Below are positions 1-9,308 of a stretch of 64,000 nt of DNA, in pieces. The first letter of the stretch is position 1; the number at the start of each line of letters is the position of its first letter. Both the position numbers and the translations under genes were made by a program. The notes beneath the pieces are model-generated. The model had not been told where the DNA came from, searched no databases, and saw only the letters and a list, made by a program, of their open reading frames with translations. The stretch lies in assembly GCF_000189535.1 (NCBI RefSeq), contig NC_015145.1, positions 4,186,415 to 4,250,414 of the forward strand, read 5' to 3'. Source of the stretch: Pseudarthrobacter phenanthrenivorans Sphe3 (GTDB lineage Bacteria; Actinomycetota; Actinomycetes; Actinomycetales; Micrococcaceae).

Positions 1-2403
1 GTGTCATCCCTGCTCCTCAACGGACTCCATCAGCGCTCATCATCACGGACGGTCATCGTCATCGACGACGCCGACCAGCTGGACCCGAGCAGCCAGGCCG
101 TCATCGGCTTCCTGGCCCGCCGCCTGGCAGGCACCGAGATCGCACTATTCATCAGTGTCCGCGACACTGCACCGGACCATGGTGCCTTCGCCGGCCTGCC
201 CGCCCTGCATTTGGGACCCATGGGTTACAGCGACACGGTAAGGATGCTCGAGGCCATCCCCGCACGCCAAACAACGACGGCGGCTGCCCACGCGGTTGCC
301 GCAGCAACCCAGGGGAACCCGCTTGCCGCCGTCGAACTTTACCTCCGGCTGCTGGAACGGCAGGCGGAGGGAAAGTACGCCCTCCCTGTTCCCCTGCCCT
401 GCAAGGGCAGCTTTGAGGCGGAGTTCGCCTCAGTGATCGGAGGGCTGACCCCCGCCGCCCGTACAGTCCTTGACCTGCTGTCGCTGTCCTACCGCAGCGA
501 CATTGCCACCTTGGAAAAGGTCACCAGTGACATTTGGGCCGGAGTGGACGAGCTGCTGGCGTGCGGCATGGTGAGCCGCACCGGCCCCCACCTCAGGATC
601 CGCGACCAGCTCCTCAGGGGCTACGTCTTTGCTGCCATGACTCCAGCGGTCCGCACCGCCAGCCACCGCGCCATGGCTGCAGCGGCGGAAGCGACTGACC
701 CCTATGCCCGCCGCTGGCACCTCAGCTTCACGGCGCTGGAACGGCAGACACCTTTCGGGTTGCTCCGGCATGCGGTGGACCTGATCCGTGGCGGGGAAGT
801 GGCCTTCGCTATTGAGTACATCGAGCGTGCCCTCACCATCAATCCCTGGGAAGCGGAAACGGCCGCCCGGCTTTCCAATGTTGCGAAGATGCTGTTCAAC
901 CGCGGGGAGTTTGTGTACGCCAGGCGCTACCTGGACTGGGCCCAGCGGGTGACCCGGAATCCCGCCCTGATCCTGCGGCTGACCGGCCTCTCCTTCGAGA
1001 TCCAGTTCATCCAGGGGGCCGCCGTCCGTTCAAGCATGGTCCTGCGCCTTGCCAAGGAATTCGGCGGGCACGACCCCGCTTATACGGCGAACCTGTTGGC
1101 CGTCGCCGCCCTGTACTACGCGGAACGCTGGGAGCTCAAGGACGCCGCCGCAGTGCTTCGGCATGGCGAAGAGTTCAAGGACTCCGCATCGGCCGAATGC
1201 CTTGCCATCACCGACTGCGCCCGGTTGCTGACCGAAACCATCAGCGGCAACACCGCACGGCTCAGTCGCCAGCATGTGCACGGCGGCGGCGCCAAGGTGG
1301 CAAGCCTGCTGGCGCAGGGGCGCGCCCTGAGCTACGCCGAGCACTACGACCATGCGGCCGAGGCCTTCGCCATGGTGCGGACTTTTGCGGACGACAGCCA
1401 CATCAACTGGCGGGAAACCGCGGCCTTCCTCGCAGTGGACAACGAAATCCGCGCCGGGAACGTCCGTACCGCGGTCCGGCTCATTGACGAGCTTGAGCTC
1501 CACGAACCCGAGATCAAGTACCACCGCGGGCTGCGGTACATCTTCCGTGTGTGGCGGGCCCACGCGATGGGGGATGAGGCGCTGGCCCAGGTCCACCTGG
1601 CCGAAGCCCAGCGTCACTCGAGCGCGGACAGCCATCCCGCGGTCACCGCCCGGCTCGCCGCCTGCCAGGGCCACTTTGCGCTGCTGCGGGGTGACCTCGC
1701 GGAGTCCTTGGCGCAGCTCACCCGTGCCGTGGAAATCGGGATGGAATTTGGAAACCCCGCGCTGCTGCGCTGCGAGGCGGACCTCGTGGAAGTCCTGGTC
1801 CGGCTTGGCCGGCACCGTGAGGCCACCCAGGCACTGGTGCGGCTGGAGAGCCGGGCTGTAGGCCTGCGCTCCCCCTGGCTGATGACTGCCGTTGCCCGCA
1901 GCCGGGCCATGCTTGCTGACGGAGAGCAGTCGCTGCAGCTGTTCAGCCAGGCGCTGGAAAACCGGAACGCCCACGATTCACTGCTTGAAAGGGCCCGGAC
2001 CCTGCTGTGCTACGCCGAGCGCCTCCATGCCTTTGGCCGGTTGCGGGACGCCCGTGACGCCCTGCTGCGGGCCAAAGTGATGTTCGATGAAGCGGGTGCC
2101 GACGCGTGGACCCAGCATGTGGATTCACTCCTGCTCGACGAAAGGGTGGAGCCGGCCCGGCCCCAAGGGAACCCTGCCATGCTCATGCTGGCGGACCATG
2201 AACGCGCACTGGCAAAAATGGTGGCCCGGGGCATGCGCAACAAGGAAATTGCCGCCACCCTTTACGTGTCAGTACGGACCGTCGAAGTACGCCTCACCGC
2301 CATCTACCGGAAGCTTGGCGTGGAGTCCCGCGCCCAGCTCACAGCCCTGGCAGCAGGCAAGGAACCGGCGCCGGCGGAGGCCTACGTCCTGCCTGCAATC
2401 TAG
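1..2403 (+). CDS. LuxR-family transcriptional regulator with ATPase domain (LAL type), 5' truncated by window edge
   Basis: The reading frame is open from base 1, so the true start and the Walker A motif lie outside the window. The first visible residues include a Walker B-like stretch (TVIVIDDADQLD), as in STAND/LAL ATPases. The middle (about residues 250-700) is alpha-helical and TPR-like. The C-terminus (about residues 731-783) is a LuxR/GerE helix-turn-helix with the typical RNKEIAATLYVSVRTVEV core. Such proteins are ATP-dependent transcriptional regulators that respond to an unknown ligand. It lies directly upstream of the exopolysaccharide operon on the same strand, so a role in controlling that operon is plausible but is inference only. 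The final 17 residues after the HTH are an unstructured Ala/Pro-rich tail. Confidence 0.85.
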   Translation: MSSLLLNGLHQRSSSRTVIVIDDADQLDPSSQAVIGFLARRLAGTEIALFISVRDTAPDHGAFAGLPALHLGPMGYSDTVRMLEAIPARQTTTAAAHAVAAATQGNPLAAVELYLRLLERQAEGKYALPVPLPCKGSFEAEFASVIGGLTPAARTVLDLLSLSYRSDIATLEKVTSDIWAGVDELLACGMVSRTGPHLRIRDQLLRGYVFAAMTPAVRTASHRAMAAAAEATDPYARRWHLSFTALERQTPFGLLRHAVDLIRGGEVAFAIEYIERALTINPWEAETAARLSNVAKMLFNRGEFVYARRYLDWAQRVTRNPALILRLTGLSFEIQFIQGAAVRSSMVLRLAKEFGGHDPAYTANLLAVAALYYAERWELKDAAAVLRHGEEFKDSASAECLAITDCARLLTETISGNTARLSRQHVHGGGAKVASLLAQGRALSYAEHYDHAAEAFAMVRTFADDSHINWRETAAFLAVDNEIRAGNVRTAVRLIDELELHEPEIKYHRGLRYIFRVWRAHAMGDEALAQVHLAEAQRHSSADSHPAVTARLAACQGHFALLRGDLAESLAQLTRAVEIGMEFGNPALLRCEADLVEVLVRLGRHREATQALVRLESRAVGLRSPWLMTAVARSRAMLADGEQSLQLFSQALENRNAHDSLLERARTLLCYAERLHAFGRLRDARDALLRAKVMFDEAGADAWTQHVDSLLLDERVEPARPQGNPAMLMLADHERALAKMVARGMRNKEIAATLYVSVRTVEVRLTAIYRKLGVESRAQLTALAAGKEPAPAEAYVLPAI

Positions 2404-2556
2404 GCTCTGACGCCTGCAAATGCAGGTACCCGCAGTTTCCACACTGTTCCTCCACAGGACCCACAAAGCCCCGTCCGAACCCCGCCACAGGCCCTTTTCC
2501 ACAGCTAGTTTTGCTTCACGGTCAGAGCAAAAGCGGACATGCCGGAAGGGGTCACC
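2404..2556 (+). promoter_or_regulatory. Leader/promoter region of the exopolysaccharide operon
   Basis: This 153-base gap separates the LuxR-type gene from the polysaccharide operon. It contains a short inverted repeat (CCTGC-AAAT-GCAGG, 2413-2426) and several copies of a CCACAG-like word. I cannot assign -35/-10 boxes with confidence. It is the only sizeable gap before some 16 kb of tightly packed genes, so the operon promoter probably lies here. Confidence 0.4.
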
Positions 2557-4182
2557 ATGGCAGAAATACCAGTCACCCGAACTCCGCGTGCTGCCTTCAA
2601 CTGGCCCGTTGCACCCGTTGCTGCACAGCGGATGCAATCCGTGCCGTTGGCGGCGGCCGAGACCGCAGGAACCCGGCTTCTGCTGCCGCCAACTGCCGCC
2701 CCGCAAACAGGAGCTGCCGGCCCTTCCACGCCAGGTACCACAGGCAAGGCGTCCGGCCGCAAACGGGCAGCATCCTGGATTGCCGCCCACACCAATCTCC
2801 TCCGGGCCGCGGACTCACTCCTGGTGGTGGGAGCGGTCTACGGAGGCTACCTGCTCTCCAATGTTGGCTTCGCCCCCGGCGGGCCTGGCGACGCAGGAAC
2901 CATCCTCACGGCCGTGGCCGTGGCAGGCACGTGGCTGGCAGCGCTGGAGATCTACCGGACGCGCGACTCGAAGGTCATGGGGGTGGGGGCGGACGAGTAC
3001 AAACGCGTTGCGTCGGCGACGCTGCGGATCTTCGGGCTCATGGCCATCACGGCAGTGGTTTTCAACCTTCACGGAGCGGGAGCCTTCGTCACGGTCTCGC
3101 TCCCGCTGGGGCTGTTGGGCCTCACGGCGAACCGCTGGATGTTCCGCCGGCGCCTCACCGCAGAGAAGGCGAAGGGGCGGCATCTCTCCCGGGCCATTGT
3201 TGTGGGTGACGCGGAGGACGTCCGCTACGTGGTGAAGCAGGTGTCCCGGAAGTCCGGGGCCGTCTACCAAATCCTGGGAGTTTGCCTCCCGGGCGCGCGG
3301 CGGGGTGCCAGCCTGAAGGTGGATACAACCTTCGTCCCGGTGCTTTCCTCCACAGACGACATTGCCCGGACCGTCCGGCTGGCCCAGGCCGATTCGGTGA
3401 TCGTGGCGGGCCCCCTTCCCGGCGGGAACAAATTCATCCGCGAACTGGGATGGAAGCTCGAAGAGTGCTCCGCAGAGCTGATCCTTGCCGCCACCCTCAC
3501 CAATGTGGCCGGTCCCCGCATCCACTGGCGTCCGGTGGAGGGCCTGCCCCTGATGCACGTGGACATTCCCCAGTACACCGGGGCCAAGCACGCCCTTAAG
3601 AGGGTGCTCGATGTTGCGGCGGCGCTGGCCGCGCTCCTGGTTCTCTCACCGCTGCTGCTGGTCCTCGCCGTCACTGTGCGGCTGGACAGCCCCGGACCGG
3701 TCTTTTTCCGGCAGGACCGGATCGGCAAGGGCGGCAGGGTCTTCGGGATGTTCAAGTTCCGGTCCATGGTGGTGGACGCCGAAGCGCGGCTGGCCGCCCT
3801 GGGCGGGCAAAACCAGGGGGCTGGCGTGCTGTTCAAGATGCGCGACGATCCCCGGGTCACGCGGTGCGGCCGGTGGATGCGCAAATACTCCCTGGACGAA
3901 CTGCCCCAACTGTGGAACGTGGTGCTGGGCCATATGAGCATGGTGGGGCCGCGGCCCCCGCTGGACCGCGAAGTCAGCGGTTACGAACGCCACACGCGCC
4001 GCAGGCTGCTGATCAAACCGGGCATCACCGGGCTTTGGCAGATCAACGGACGCTCCGACCTTCCATGGGACGAGGCTGTGCGGCTTGACCTCTACTACGT
4101 CGAAAACTGGTCCATTGCCGGCGACCTGCTGATCCTCTGGCGGACGTTCCGGGCAGTCATCCGGCCGTCTGGCGCCTACTGA
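2557..4182 (+). CDS. Undecaprenyl-phosphate sugar phosphotransferase (initiating polyprenyl glycosylphosphotransferase)
   Basis: Transfers the first sugar phosphate from a nucleotide sugar to undecaprenyl phosphate, starting exopolysaccharide repeat-unit assembly at the inner face of the membrane. The protein has an N-terminal bundle of membrane helices (about residues 80-180), a Rossmann-like central region, and a C-terminal bacterial sugar transferase domain from about residue 346. That domain shows KRVLDV, the FFRQDRIG and FKFRSM motifs, KYSLDELPQLWNV, MSMVGPRPP and KPGITGLWQ, all diagnostic of the WbaP/WcaJ/CpsE family. An ATG at 2539 is in frame, but the GGAAGGGG element sits at a proper distance from the ATG at 2557, so I prefer 2557. 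First gene of the operon; 27 bases separate it from the next. Confidence 0.93.
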   Translation: MAEIPVTRTPRAAFNWPVAPVAAQRMQSVPLAAAETAGTRLLLPPTAAPQTGAAGPSTPGTTGKASGRKRAASWIAAHTNLLRAADSLLVVGAVYGGYLLSNVGFAPGGPGDAGTILTAVAVAGTWLAALEIYRTRDSKVMGVGADEYKRVASATLRIFGLMAITAVVFNLHGAGAFVTVSLPLGLLGLTANRWMFRRRLTAEKAKGRHLSRAIVVGDAEDVRYVVKQVSRKSGAVYQILGVCLPGARRGASLKVDTTFVPVLSSTDDIARTVRLAQADSVIVAGPLPGGNKFIRELGWKLEECSAELILAATLTNVAGPRIHWRPVEGLPLMHVDIPQYTGAKHALKRVLDVAAALAALLVLSPLLLVLAVTVRLDSPGPVFFRQDRIGKGGRVFGMFKFRSMVVDAEARLAALGGQNQGAGVLFKMRDDPRVTRCGRWMRKYSLDELPQLWNVVLGHMSMVGPRPPLDREVSGYERHTRRRLLIKPGITGLWQINGRSDLPWDEAVRLDLYYVENWSIAGDLLILWRTFRAVIRPSGAY

Positions 4183-4209
4183 CCATCGGACTTCTGGAAA
4201 GGGAGTGCT

Positions 4210-5334
4210 ATGAGATCCTTCACTAATCCGTTCACCGCCCCCGCCCCACGGCAGGCTGCGCAGAAGCTGCGCATCGCCGTCGTTGGAGCCGGCTACTGGG
4301 GGCCCAACCTGGCCAGGAACCTGCAGGCCAGCCCGGAGTGGGACCTGGTGGCCATCTGCGACCTGGACCTGGAGAAGGCCCGCAGGCTGGCGGCCACCCT
4401 TGGGGATATTCCGGTGGTGGAGTCCCTGGACGAACTGCTGGACACGTTCGACGTGGATGCGGTAGCCATCGCCACGCCGGCCCGCACGCATCACGGAACG
4501 GTGATGACGGCCCTGCGGGCAGGAAAGCACGTGCTGGTGGAAAAGCCGCTGGCGGACAGCAGGGCGCACGGGCTGGAGATGGTGGCCGAAGCCGAAGCCA
4601 ACGGCCTGATACTCATGGCGGACCACACGTATTGCTACACGCCGGCGGTGCTGAAGATGCAGGAGCTGGTGCAGGCGGGATCACTGGGCGAGATCCTGTT
4701 CGTGGACTCCACGCGCATCAACCTGGGGCTGGTGCAGCCCGACGTCGACGTGTTCTGGGACCTCGCACCCCATGACCTGGCCATCCTGGACTTCGTTCTT
4801 CCCGGCGGCCTCAACCCGGTTGAGGTTTCGGCGTTCGGTGCGGACCCGCTGGGAACCGGCAGGGACTGCGTCGGCCACCTGAACTTCCGGCTTCCCAATG
4901 ACGCCACGGCCCATGTCCACGTGAACTGGCTGAGCCCCACGAAGATCAGGCAGATGGTGATCGGCGGCTCGCAGCGGACCCTGGTGTGGGACGACCTTAA
5001 CCCGCAGCAGCGGCTCAGCGTCTACGACCGGGGGGTCAACCTTGACCGGCAGCCGCAATCGGCGGGCGAAAGGGCGGCCTCGGCTGTTTCCTACCGGCTC
5101 GGCGACACATGGTCCCCGGCGCTGCCCGAACGCGAGGCACTGAGCCAGGTGGTGGAAGAACTGGCCCTTTGCATTAGGAGCGGCCGGCAGGCACGCACGG
5201 GCGGGGAATCCGGACTCCGTGTCCTGTCCGTCCTCGAAGCGGCCACCCGGAGCCTGACCCTCGACGGCCACCCCTCCAAGGTGGCAGGCGCAGCAATGGC
5301 CGGTTCCGGCGTCGAAATGGAGGAAGTGCTGTGA
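4210..5334 (+). CDS. Gfo/Idh/MocA-family NAD(P)-dependent sugar-nucleotide oxidoreductase (WlbA/WbpB-like)
   Basis: 374 residues. The N-terminal Rossmann fold carries VVGAGYWGPNLARNL (about residues 24-38), and the family's conserved EKPLAD motif starts at residue 111, its lysine being the usual catalytic residue. Enzymes of this group next to a DegT aminotransferase and a beta-helix acetyltransferase (WlbA-WlbC-WlbB, WbpB-E-D) oxidise C3 of UDP-GlcNAc uronate, leading to 2,3-diacetamido sugars. That context is present here, but the required UDP-GlcNAc 6-dehydrogenase is not in the window, so the exact substrate is inference. A good Shine-Dalgarno (GGAAAGGGAG) precedes the ATG. The stop overlaps the start of the epimerase by 4 bases. 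Confidence 0.88.
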   Translation: MRSFTNPFTAPAPRQAAQKLRIAVVGAGYWGPNLARNLQASPEWDLVAICDLDLEKARRLAATLGDIPVVESLDELLDTFDVDAVAIATPARTHHGTVMTALRAGKHVLVEKPLADSRAHGLEMVAEAEANGLILMADHTYCYTPAVLKMQELVQAGSLGEILFVDSTRINLGLVQPDVDVFWDLAPHDLAILDFVLPGGLNPVEVSAFGADPLGTGRDCVGHLNFRLPNDATAHVHVNWLSPTKIRQMVIGGSQRTLVWDDLNPQQRLSVYDRGVNLDRQPQSAGERAASAVSYRLGDTWSPALPEREALSQVVEELALCIRSGRQARTGGESGLRVLSVLEAATRSLTLDGHPSKVAGAAMAGSGVEMEEVL

Positions 5335-6326
5335 GCGAACTTGAGGGAGCCAACGTCCTGGTGACCGGTGGGGCCGGAACCATCGGATCCACCCTGGTGG
5401 ATGCCCTGCTGGACGCCGGGGTAAACCGCATTGATGTGCTGGACAACCTGGTCCGCGGCCGCCTGGCGAACCTGGAAGGGGCCCTGGCCGGCGGCCGGGT
5501 GGAACTGGTGCCCGGAACCATCCAGGACCGGGACCTCGTGAACGACCTGACCAAAGGCAAAGACCTGGTGTTCCACCAGGCGGCCATCAGGATTACCCAG
5601 TGCGCGGAGGAACCCCGGCTGGCGCTGGAAGTCATGGTGGACGGAACCTTCAACGTCATGGAGGCCGCCGCCAGGCACAAGGTGGACAAGCTGGTTGCTG
5701 CCTCCAGCGCCTCCGTGTACGGGATGGCGGAGGAGTTCCCCACCCCGGAGAGGCACCACCACGCCAATAACGACACGTTTTACGGGGCCGCCAAATCCTT
5801 TAACGAAGGGATGGCCAGGAGTTTCCACGCCATGGCCGGGCTGGATTACGTCATGCTCCGCTACTTCAACGTCTACGGTCCCCGGATGGACGTCCACGGC
5901 CTCTATACGGAGGTGCTGGTCCGCTGGATGGAAAGGATCATGGACGGCCAGCCGCCGCTGATCTTCGGCGACGGCCTGCAGACGATGGACTTCGTCTACA
6001 CGGCGGATGTGGCACGGGCCAACGTGCTGGCCGCCGCCAGCGACGCCACCCACGGTACCTACAACATCGCCAGCGGAACGGAGACCAGCCTGCTGGAGAT
6101 GGCACGGGCGCTGCTGCGGGTCATGGGTTCCGACCTGGAAGTGGAACACGGCCCGTCGCGTCTGGTCAACGGAGTGGTCCGGCGCCTTGCGGATACGTCC
6201 GCCGCCGCCCGGGAGCTCGGATTCAAGGCAGAAGTGGAACTGGAAGAAGGCCTTCGCGAACTTGTCACCTGGTGGATGCCGCTGCGGGACGAGATCGCCG
6301 CCACAAGGAAAGTTGGTGCCCGATGA
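5331..6326 (+). CDS. NAD-dependent sugar-nucleotide epimerase/dehydratase (extended SDR)
   Basis: 331 residues, starting with a GTG inside the preceding gene's stop overlap. Residues about 12-18 form the TGGAGTIG nucleotide-binding motif. The catalytic pair is Tyr151 and Lys155 (FYGAAKS), with the SSASVY serine motif upstream. RYFNVYGPRMD and DFVYTADVARA are typical of UDP-glucose/UDP-GlcNAc 4-epimerases and related extended SDRs. Expected role: epimerising or modifying the nucleotide sugar that feeds the exopolysaccharide. The exact substrate cannot be read from sequence. Confidence 0.88.
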   Translation: MSELEGANVLVTGGAGTIGSTLVDALLDAGVNRIDVLDNLVRGRLANLEGALAGGRVELVPGTIQDRDLVNDLTKGKDLVFHQAAIRITQCAEEPRLALEVMVDGTFNVMEAAARHKVDKLVAASSASVYGMAEEFPTPERHHHANNDTFYGAAKSFNEGMARSFHAMAGLDYVMLRYFNVYGPRMDVHGLYTEVLVRWMERIMDGQPPLIFGDGLQTMDFVYTADVARANVLAAASDATHGTYNIASGTETSLLEMARALLRVMGSDLEVEHGPSRLVNGVVRRLADTSAAARELGFKAEVELEEGLRELVTWWMPLRDEIAATRKVGAR

Positions 6327-7489
6327 CCGCCGAGACAGTCGTTGCCCGGATCAACGTGATGAAGCCGTGGCTTGGTGAAGAGGAAGCCGCGGCACTGGCC
6401 GAGGTGGTTGCGTCCGGGTGGGTTGCACAAGGTCCGAAAGTGAAGGAGTTCGAGGCCCGGTTCGCCGAATCGCAGGGGGTGCGGCACGCCGTCGCAACCT
6501 CCAGCTGCACCACGGCCCTGCACCTGGCCCTGGTGGTGGCCGGCATCGGGCCGGGCGACGACGTCGTCGTGCCGTCGCTGTCCTTCATCGCCACCGCCAA
6601 CGCAGTGACGTATGTGGGGGCCCGGCCGGTGTTTTGCGACGTGGACCCGGCCACCGGCAACGTGACGGCGGAAACGATCCATGCCGCCCTCACACTGGAT
6701 ACGCGTGCCGTGATCGTGGTGGACCAGGGCGGCGTGCCCCTTGACCTGGACCCCATCCGGGACCTTTGCGACCGCCACGAGATCACCGTGATCGAGGATG
6801 CCGCCTGCGGTGTTGGCTCTACCTACAAAGGCCGGCCGGTAGGTGCGGGGGCGGACGTTGCCGTGTGGTCCTTCCACCCCCGCAAGATCCTGACCACCGG
6901 GGAAGGCGGCATGCTCACCACCAACCGGGCCGATTGGGCCGCCAGGGCCAGGACGCTCCGGGAGCATTCCATGAGCGTGTCCGCCACGGACAGGCACGGT
7001 TCGGTCCTGGCCCATCCGGAGGTCTACCTCGAGGTCGGGTTCAACTACCGGATGACGGACCTGCAGGCCGCCGTCGGAATTGTCCAGCTGGGCAAGCTCC
7101 CGGAAGTCCTGCAGCGGCGGCGGGACATCGCCGCCCGGTACGTTGCCGGGCTGTCCGGGGTAAGGGGCCTGCGGCTGGTGTGTGATCCGCCGTACGGGAC
7201 CAGCAACTTCCAGTCCTTCTGGATCGAGGTCCTGCCCACCTTCCGCACATCGCGGGAGGGGCTGATGGCGCAGTTGGCCGGGGCGGGAATTTCTGCCCGC
7301 CGGGGCATTATGGCGGCCCACCGCCAGCCCGCGTACCGGTGGCGGGACACCGGGAGCCCGCTCCTGCAGCACACGGAGCGGCTCAATGACAGGACTCTCA
7401 TCCTTCCCGTCTTCCACGAACTCGACGACGAGGGACTGGACCGGATCATCGGCACCGTGCGTGCCGCCGCCACCGGGGTGGCCGTATGA
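6323..7489 (+). CDS. DegT/DnrJ/EryC1-family PLP-dependent sugar aminotransferase (first copy)
   Basis: 388 residues from the ATG at 6323, which overlaps the epimerase stop. The frame is open further upstream, but the overlap start fits the operon pattern. The fold-type I aminotransferase features are present: Lys188 in SFHPRKILTTGEGG is the expected PLP Schiff-base lysine, IEDAACGVGS carries the PLP-ring aspartate, and the N-terminal SGWVAQGPKVKEFEARFA motif is typical of the family. It would transaminate the keto-sugar made by the dehydrogenase. A second, different family member lies 652 bases downstream, so the pathway may amino-modify two sugars or positions. Confidence 0.9.
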   Translation: MTAETVVARINVMKPWLGEEEAAALAEVVASGWVAQGPKVKEFEARFAESQGVRHAVATSSCTTALHLALVVAGIGPGDDVVVPSLSFIATANAVTYVGARPVFCDVDPATGNVTAETIHAALTLDTRAVIVVDQGGVPLDLDPIRDLCDRHEITVIEDAACGVGSTYKGRPVGAGADVAVWSFHPRKILTTGEGGMLTTNRADWAARARTLREHSMSVSATDRHGSVLAHPEVYLEVGFNYRMTDLQAAVGIVQLGKLPEVLQRRRDIAARYVAGLSGVRGLRLVCDPPYGTSNFQSFWIEVLPTFRTSREGLMAQLAGAGISARRGIMAAHRQPAYRWRDTGSPLLQHTERLNDRTLILPVFHELDDEGLDRIIGTVRAAATGVAV

Positions 7490-8145
7490 GCGAGCTGATC
7501 CTCATTGCCGCCAGCGGCCTGGCCAGGGAGGTCCTGGCCATGGTCCGCAGCAGCGGCCAGTACGACGTCGTTGGCCTGCTGGACGACGACAAGGAGATGG
7601 CAGGGGTCATTGTTGACGGCGCCCCTGTGCTGGGGCGCATTGACGACGCCGCGAAGTACACGCACGCCCTCCTGCTGGTCTGCATCGGCGCGGGGAAATC
7701 CCGCGAAGCGGTGGTGCACCGGCTCACCGCCCTGGGGCTGAACGAATCCCGCTACGCCACAGCCATAGACCCAACCGTGCAATACCCGGAAGGTTGCCGG
7801 ATCGGCCGTGGCAGCATCCTGCTCCGCAACGTCACGCTCACCGCCGCCGTCACGCTCGGCGCCCACGTGGTTGCCATGCCGTCGGTGACGTTCACGCACG
7901 ACGACGACGTGGCGGACTTTGCCACGTTCGCTTCGGGAGTGTCCCTGGGCGGCGGAGTCCGGATCGGCCGCGCGGCCTACCTCGGAATGAACGCGAGCGT
8001 CCGCGAACGGACCTCGGTGGGTGCCTACGCGACCGTGGGCATGGGCGCCGCTGTCCTGAGCAACGTGCCCGACGGCGAGACCTGGGTGGGCGTCCCCGCG
8101 CACGAGATCGACCGGGAGAGTTTCCATTTCGGGAGTGTGCGGTGA
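7486..8145 (+). CDS. Sugar O/N-acyltransferase, NeuD/PglD family (left-handed beta-helix)
   Basis: 219 residues. The N-terminal half is the nucleotide-sugar binding PglD_N-like domain (ILIAASGLAREVLAMV, then GLLDDD). The C-terminal half shows hexapeptide-repeat spacing (IGRGSILLRNV, TLGAHVVAM, IGRAAYLGM). His138 in FTHDDDVADF matches the catalytic base of PglD/NeuD enzymes. It likely N-acetylates the amino-sugar produced by a neighbouring aminotransferase. It starts within the 4-base overlap with the first aminotransferase and overlaps the second in the same way, which supports coupled function. Confidence 0.9.
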   Translation: MSELILIAASGLAREVLAMVRSSGQYDVVGLLDDDKEMAGVIVDGAPVLGRIDDAAKYTHALLLVCIGAGKSREAVVHRLTALGLNESRYATAIDPTVQYPEGCRIGRGSILLRNVTLTAAVTLGAHVVAMPSVTFTHDDDVADFATFASGVSLGGGVRIGRAAYLGMNASVRERTSVGAYATVGMGAAVLSNVPDGETWVGVPAHEIDRESFHFGSVR

Positions 8146-9308
8146 GCGCCGGGGTTGAAGTCCAGTCCGATGCTGCTGTGCCGCTGGTTGACCTTGCCGC
8201 GCAGCAGGCGGATGTCCATGAGGAGGTCATGGCGGAACTGGCTGACGTCTTTAAGGAGGCGTCGTTTATTGGCGGCGCCGCTGTCGCCCTGTTCGAAGCT
8301 GCCTACGCTTCCTTTGTCAGTGCCCGTCATTGCATAGGTGTGGCCAACGGAACGGACGCCTTGGAACTGGCCCTTCGCGCAGGCGGGGTCACCCCGGGCG
8401 GCGAGGTCATCCTTCCCGCCAACACGTTCATCGCTACAGCGGAGGCCGTGAGCCGCATCGGCGCTGTACCGGTTCCCGTTGATGTGGACCCGGCGTACTT
8501 ACTAATAAATTCTTCCGCCGTTGCCGCGGCCGTGACCTCCCGGACACAGGCTATTGTGCCGGTGCACCTCTTCGGCCAGACGGCGTTCGTTGAGCAGTTG
8601 GTTCCACTTGCCGATGCCTGCGGCGCGGTGATTATTGAAGACGCTGCACAGGCGCAGGGAGCGAGGCGTTTTGGGCGCTGTGCCGGGACTCTCGGGCTTG
8701 CCGCCAGCACCAGTTTCTATCCAGGGAAGAATCTGGGAGCTGCCGGTGACGCAGGAGCCGTCCTGACGAACGACCCTTCGATTGCCGACCAGGTGCGGAT
8801 GCTGGGCGCCCACGGCAGCATGGAGAAGTACCGGCACGATGCTGTTGGCATGAACTCCCGGCTCGATACCGTCCAAGCTGTGGTTCTCAAGGCCAAACTG
8901 GAGCGGCTGGAGTCCTGGAACTTGCTCCGGCGGGCAGCTGCTGAGCGGTACTCGGAACTCCTCGCGGATGTTCCCGGAGTTGTACTTCCTCTAGAGGCAC
9001 CCGGAAACGTTGATGTGTGGCATCTGTACGTAGTGCGGGTTCCAGAGCGTGATGCCGTACTGGCAGCTCTACATTCGGCCGGAATCCAGGCGGGGATCCA
9101 CTATCCGGTTCCGGTGCACCTGAGTGCGGCCTACGCGTCTGCCGGCTACGGTCCTGGTTCCTTCCCTGTGGCCGAAGAAGCCGCCGGACAAATCCTCTCC
9201 CTGCCGATCTTCCCCCACATCACCACCGAGCAACAGGAACGTGTTGTGGAGGCGCTGCGTGCGGCGCTTACAGGGGGCAATGGACGGTGCATAGAAAATG
9301 ACCGATGA
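8142..9308 (+). CDS. DegT/DnrJ/EryC1-family PLP-dependent sugar aminotransferase (second copy)
   Basis: 388 residues, GTG start at 8142 overlapping the acyltransferase stop. Lys196 in FYPGKNLGAAGDAG is the PLP lysine; VANGTDALELAL and IIEDAAQAQGA are the usual flanking motifs. The PLVDLAAQQ opening and PGKNLGA motif place it nearer the FdtB/WlbC-like 3-aminotransferases than the first copy. Stretches around 8500-8750 use slightly AT-richer codons than the upstream genes. The stop overlaps the flippase start by 11 bases. Substrate unknown. Confidence 0.9.
   Translation: MSAGVEVQSDAAVPLVDLAAQQADVHEEVMAELADVFKEASFIGGAAVALFEAAYASFVSARHCIGVANGTDALELALRAGGVTPGGEVILPANTFIATAEAVSRIGAVPVPVDVDPAYLLINSSAVAAAVTSRTQAIVPVHLFGQTAFVEQLVPLADACGAVIIEDAAQAQGARRFGRCAGTLGLAASTSFYPGKNLGAAGDAGAVLTNDPSIADQVRMLGAHGSMEKYRHDAVGMNSRLDTVQAVVLKAKLERLESWNLLRRAAAERYSELLADVPGVVLPLEAPGNVDVWHLYVVRVPERDAVLAALHSAGIQAGIHYPVPVHLSAAYASAGYGPGSFPVAEEAAGQILSLPIFPHITTEQQERVVEALRAALTGGNGRCIENDR

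Noticed and set aside
2413..2426. Short inverted repeat as a LuxR-regulator operator or terminator
   Set aside because: Five-base arms with a four-base loop are too short to support either; recorded only in the leader description.
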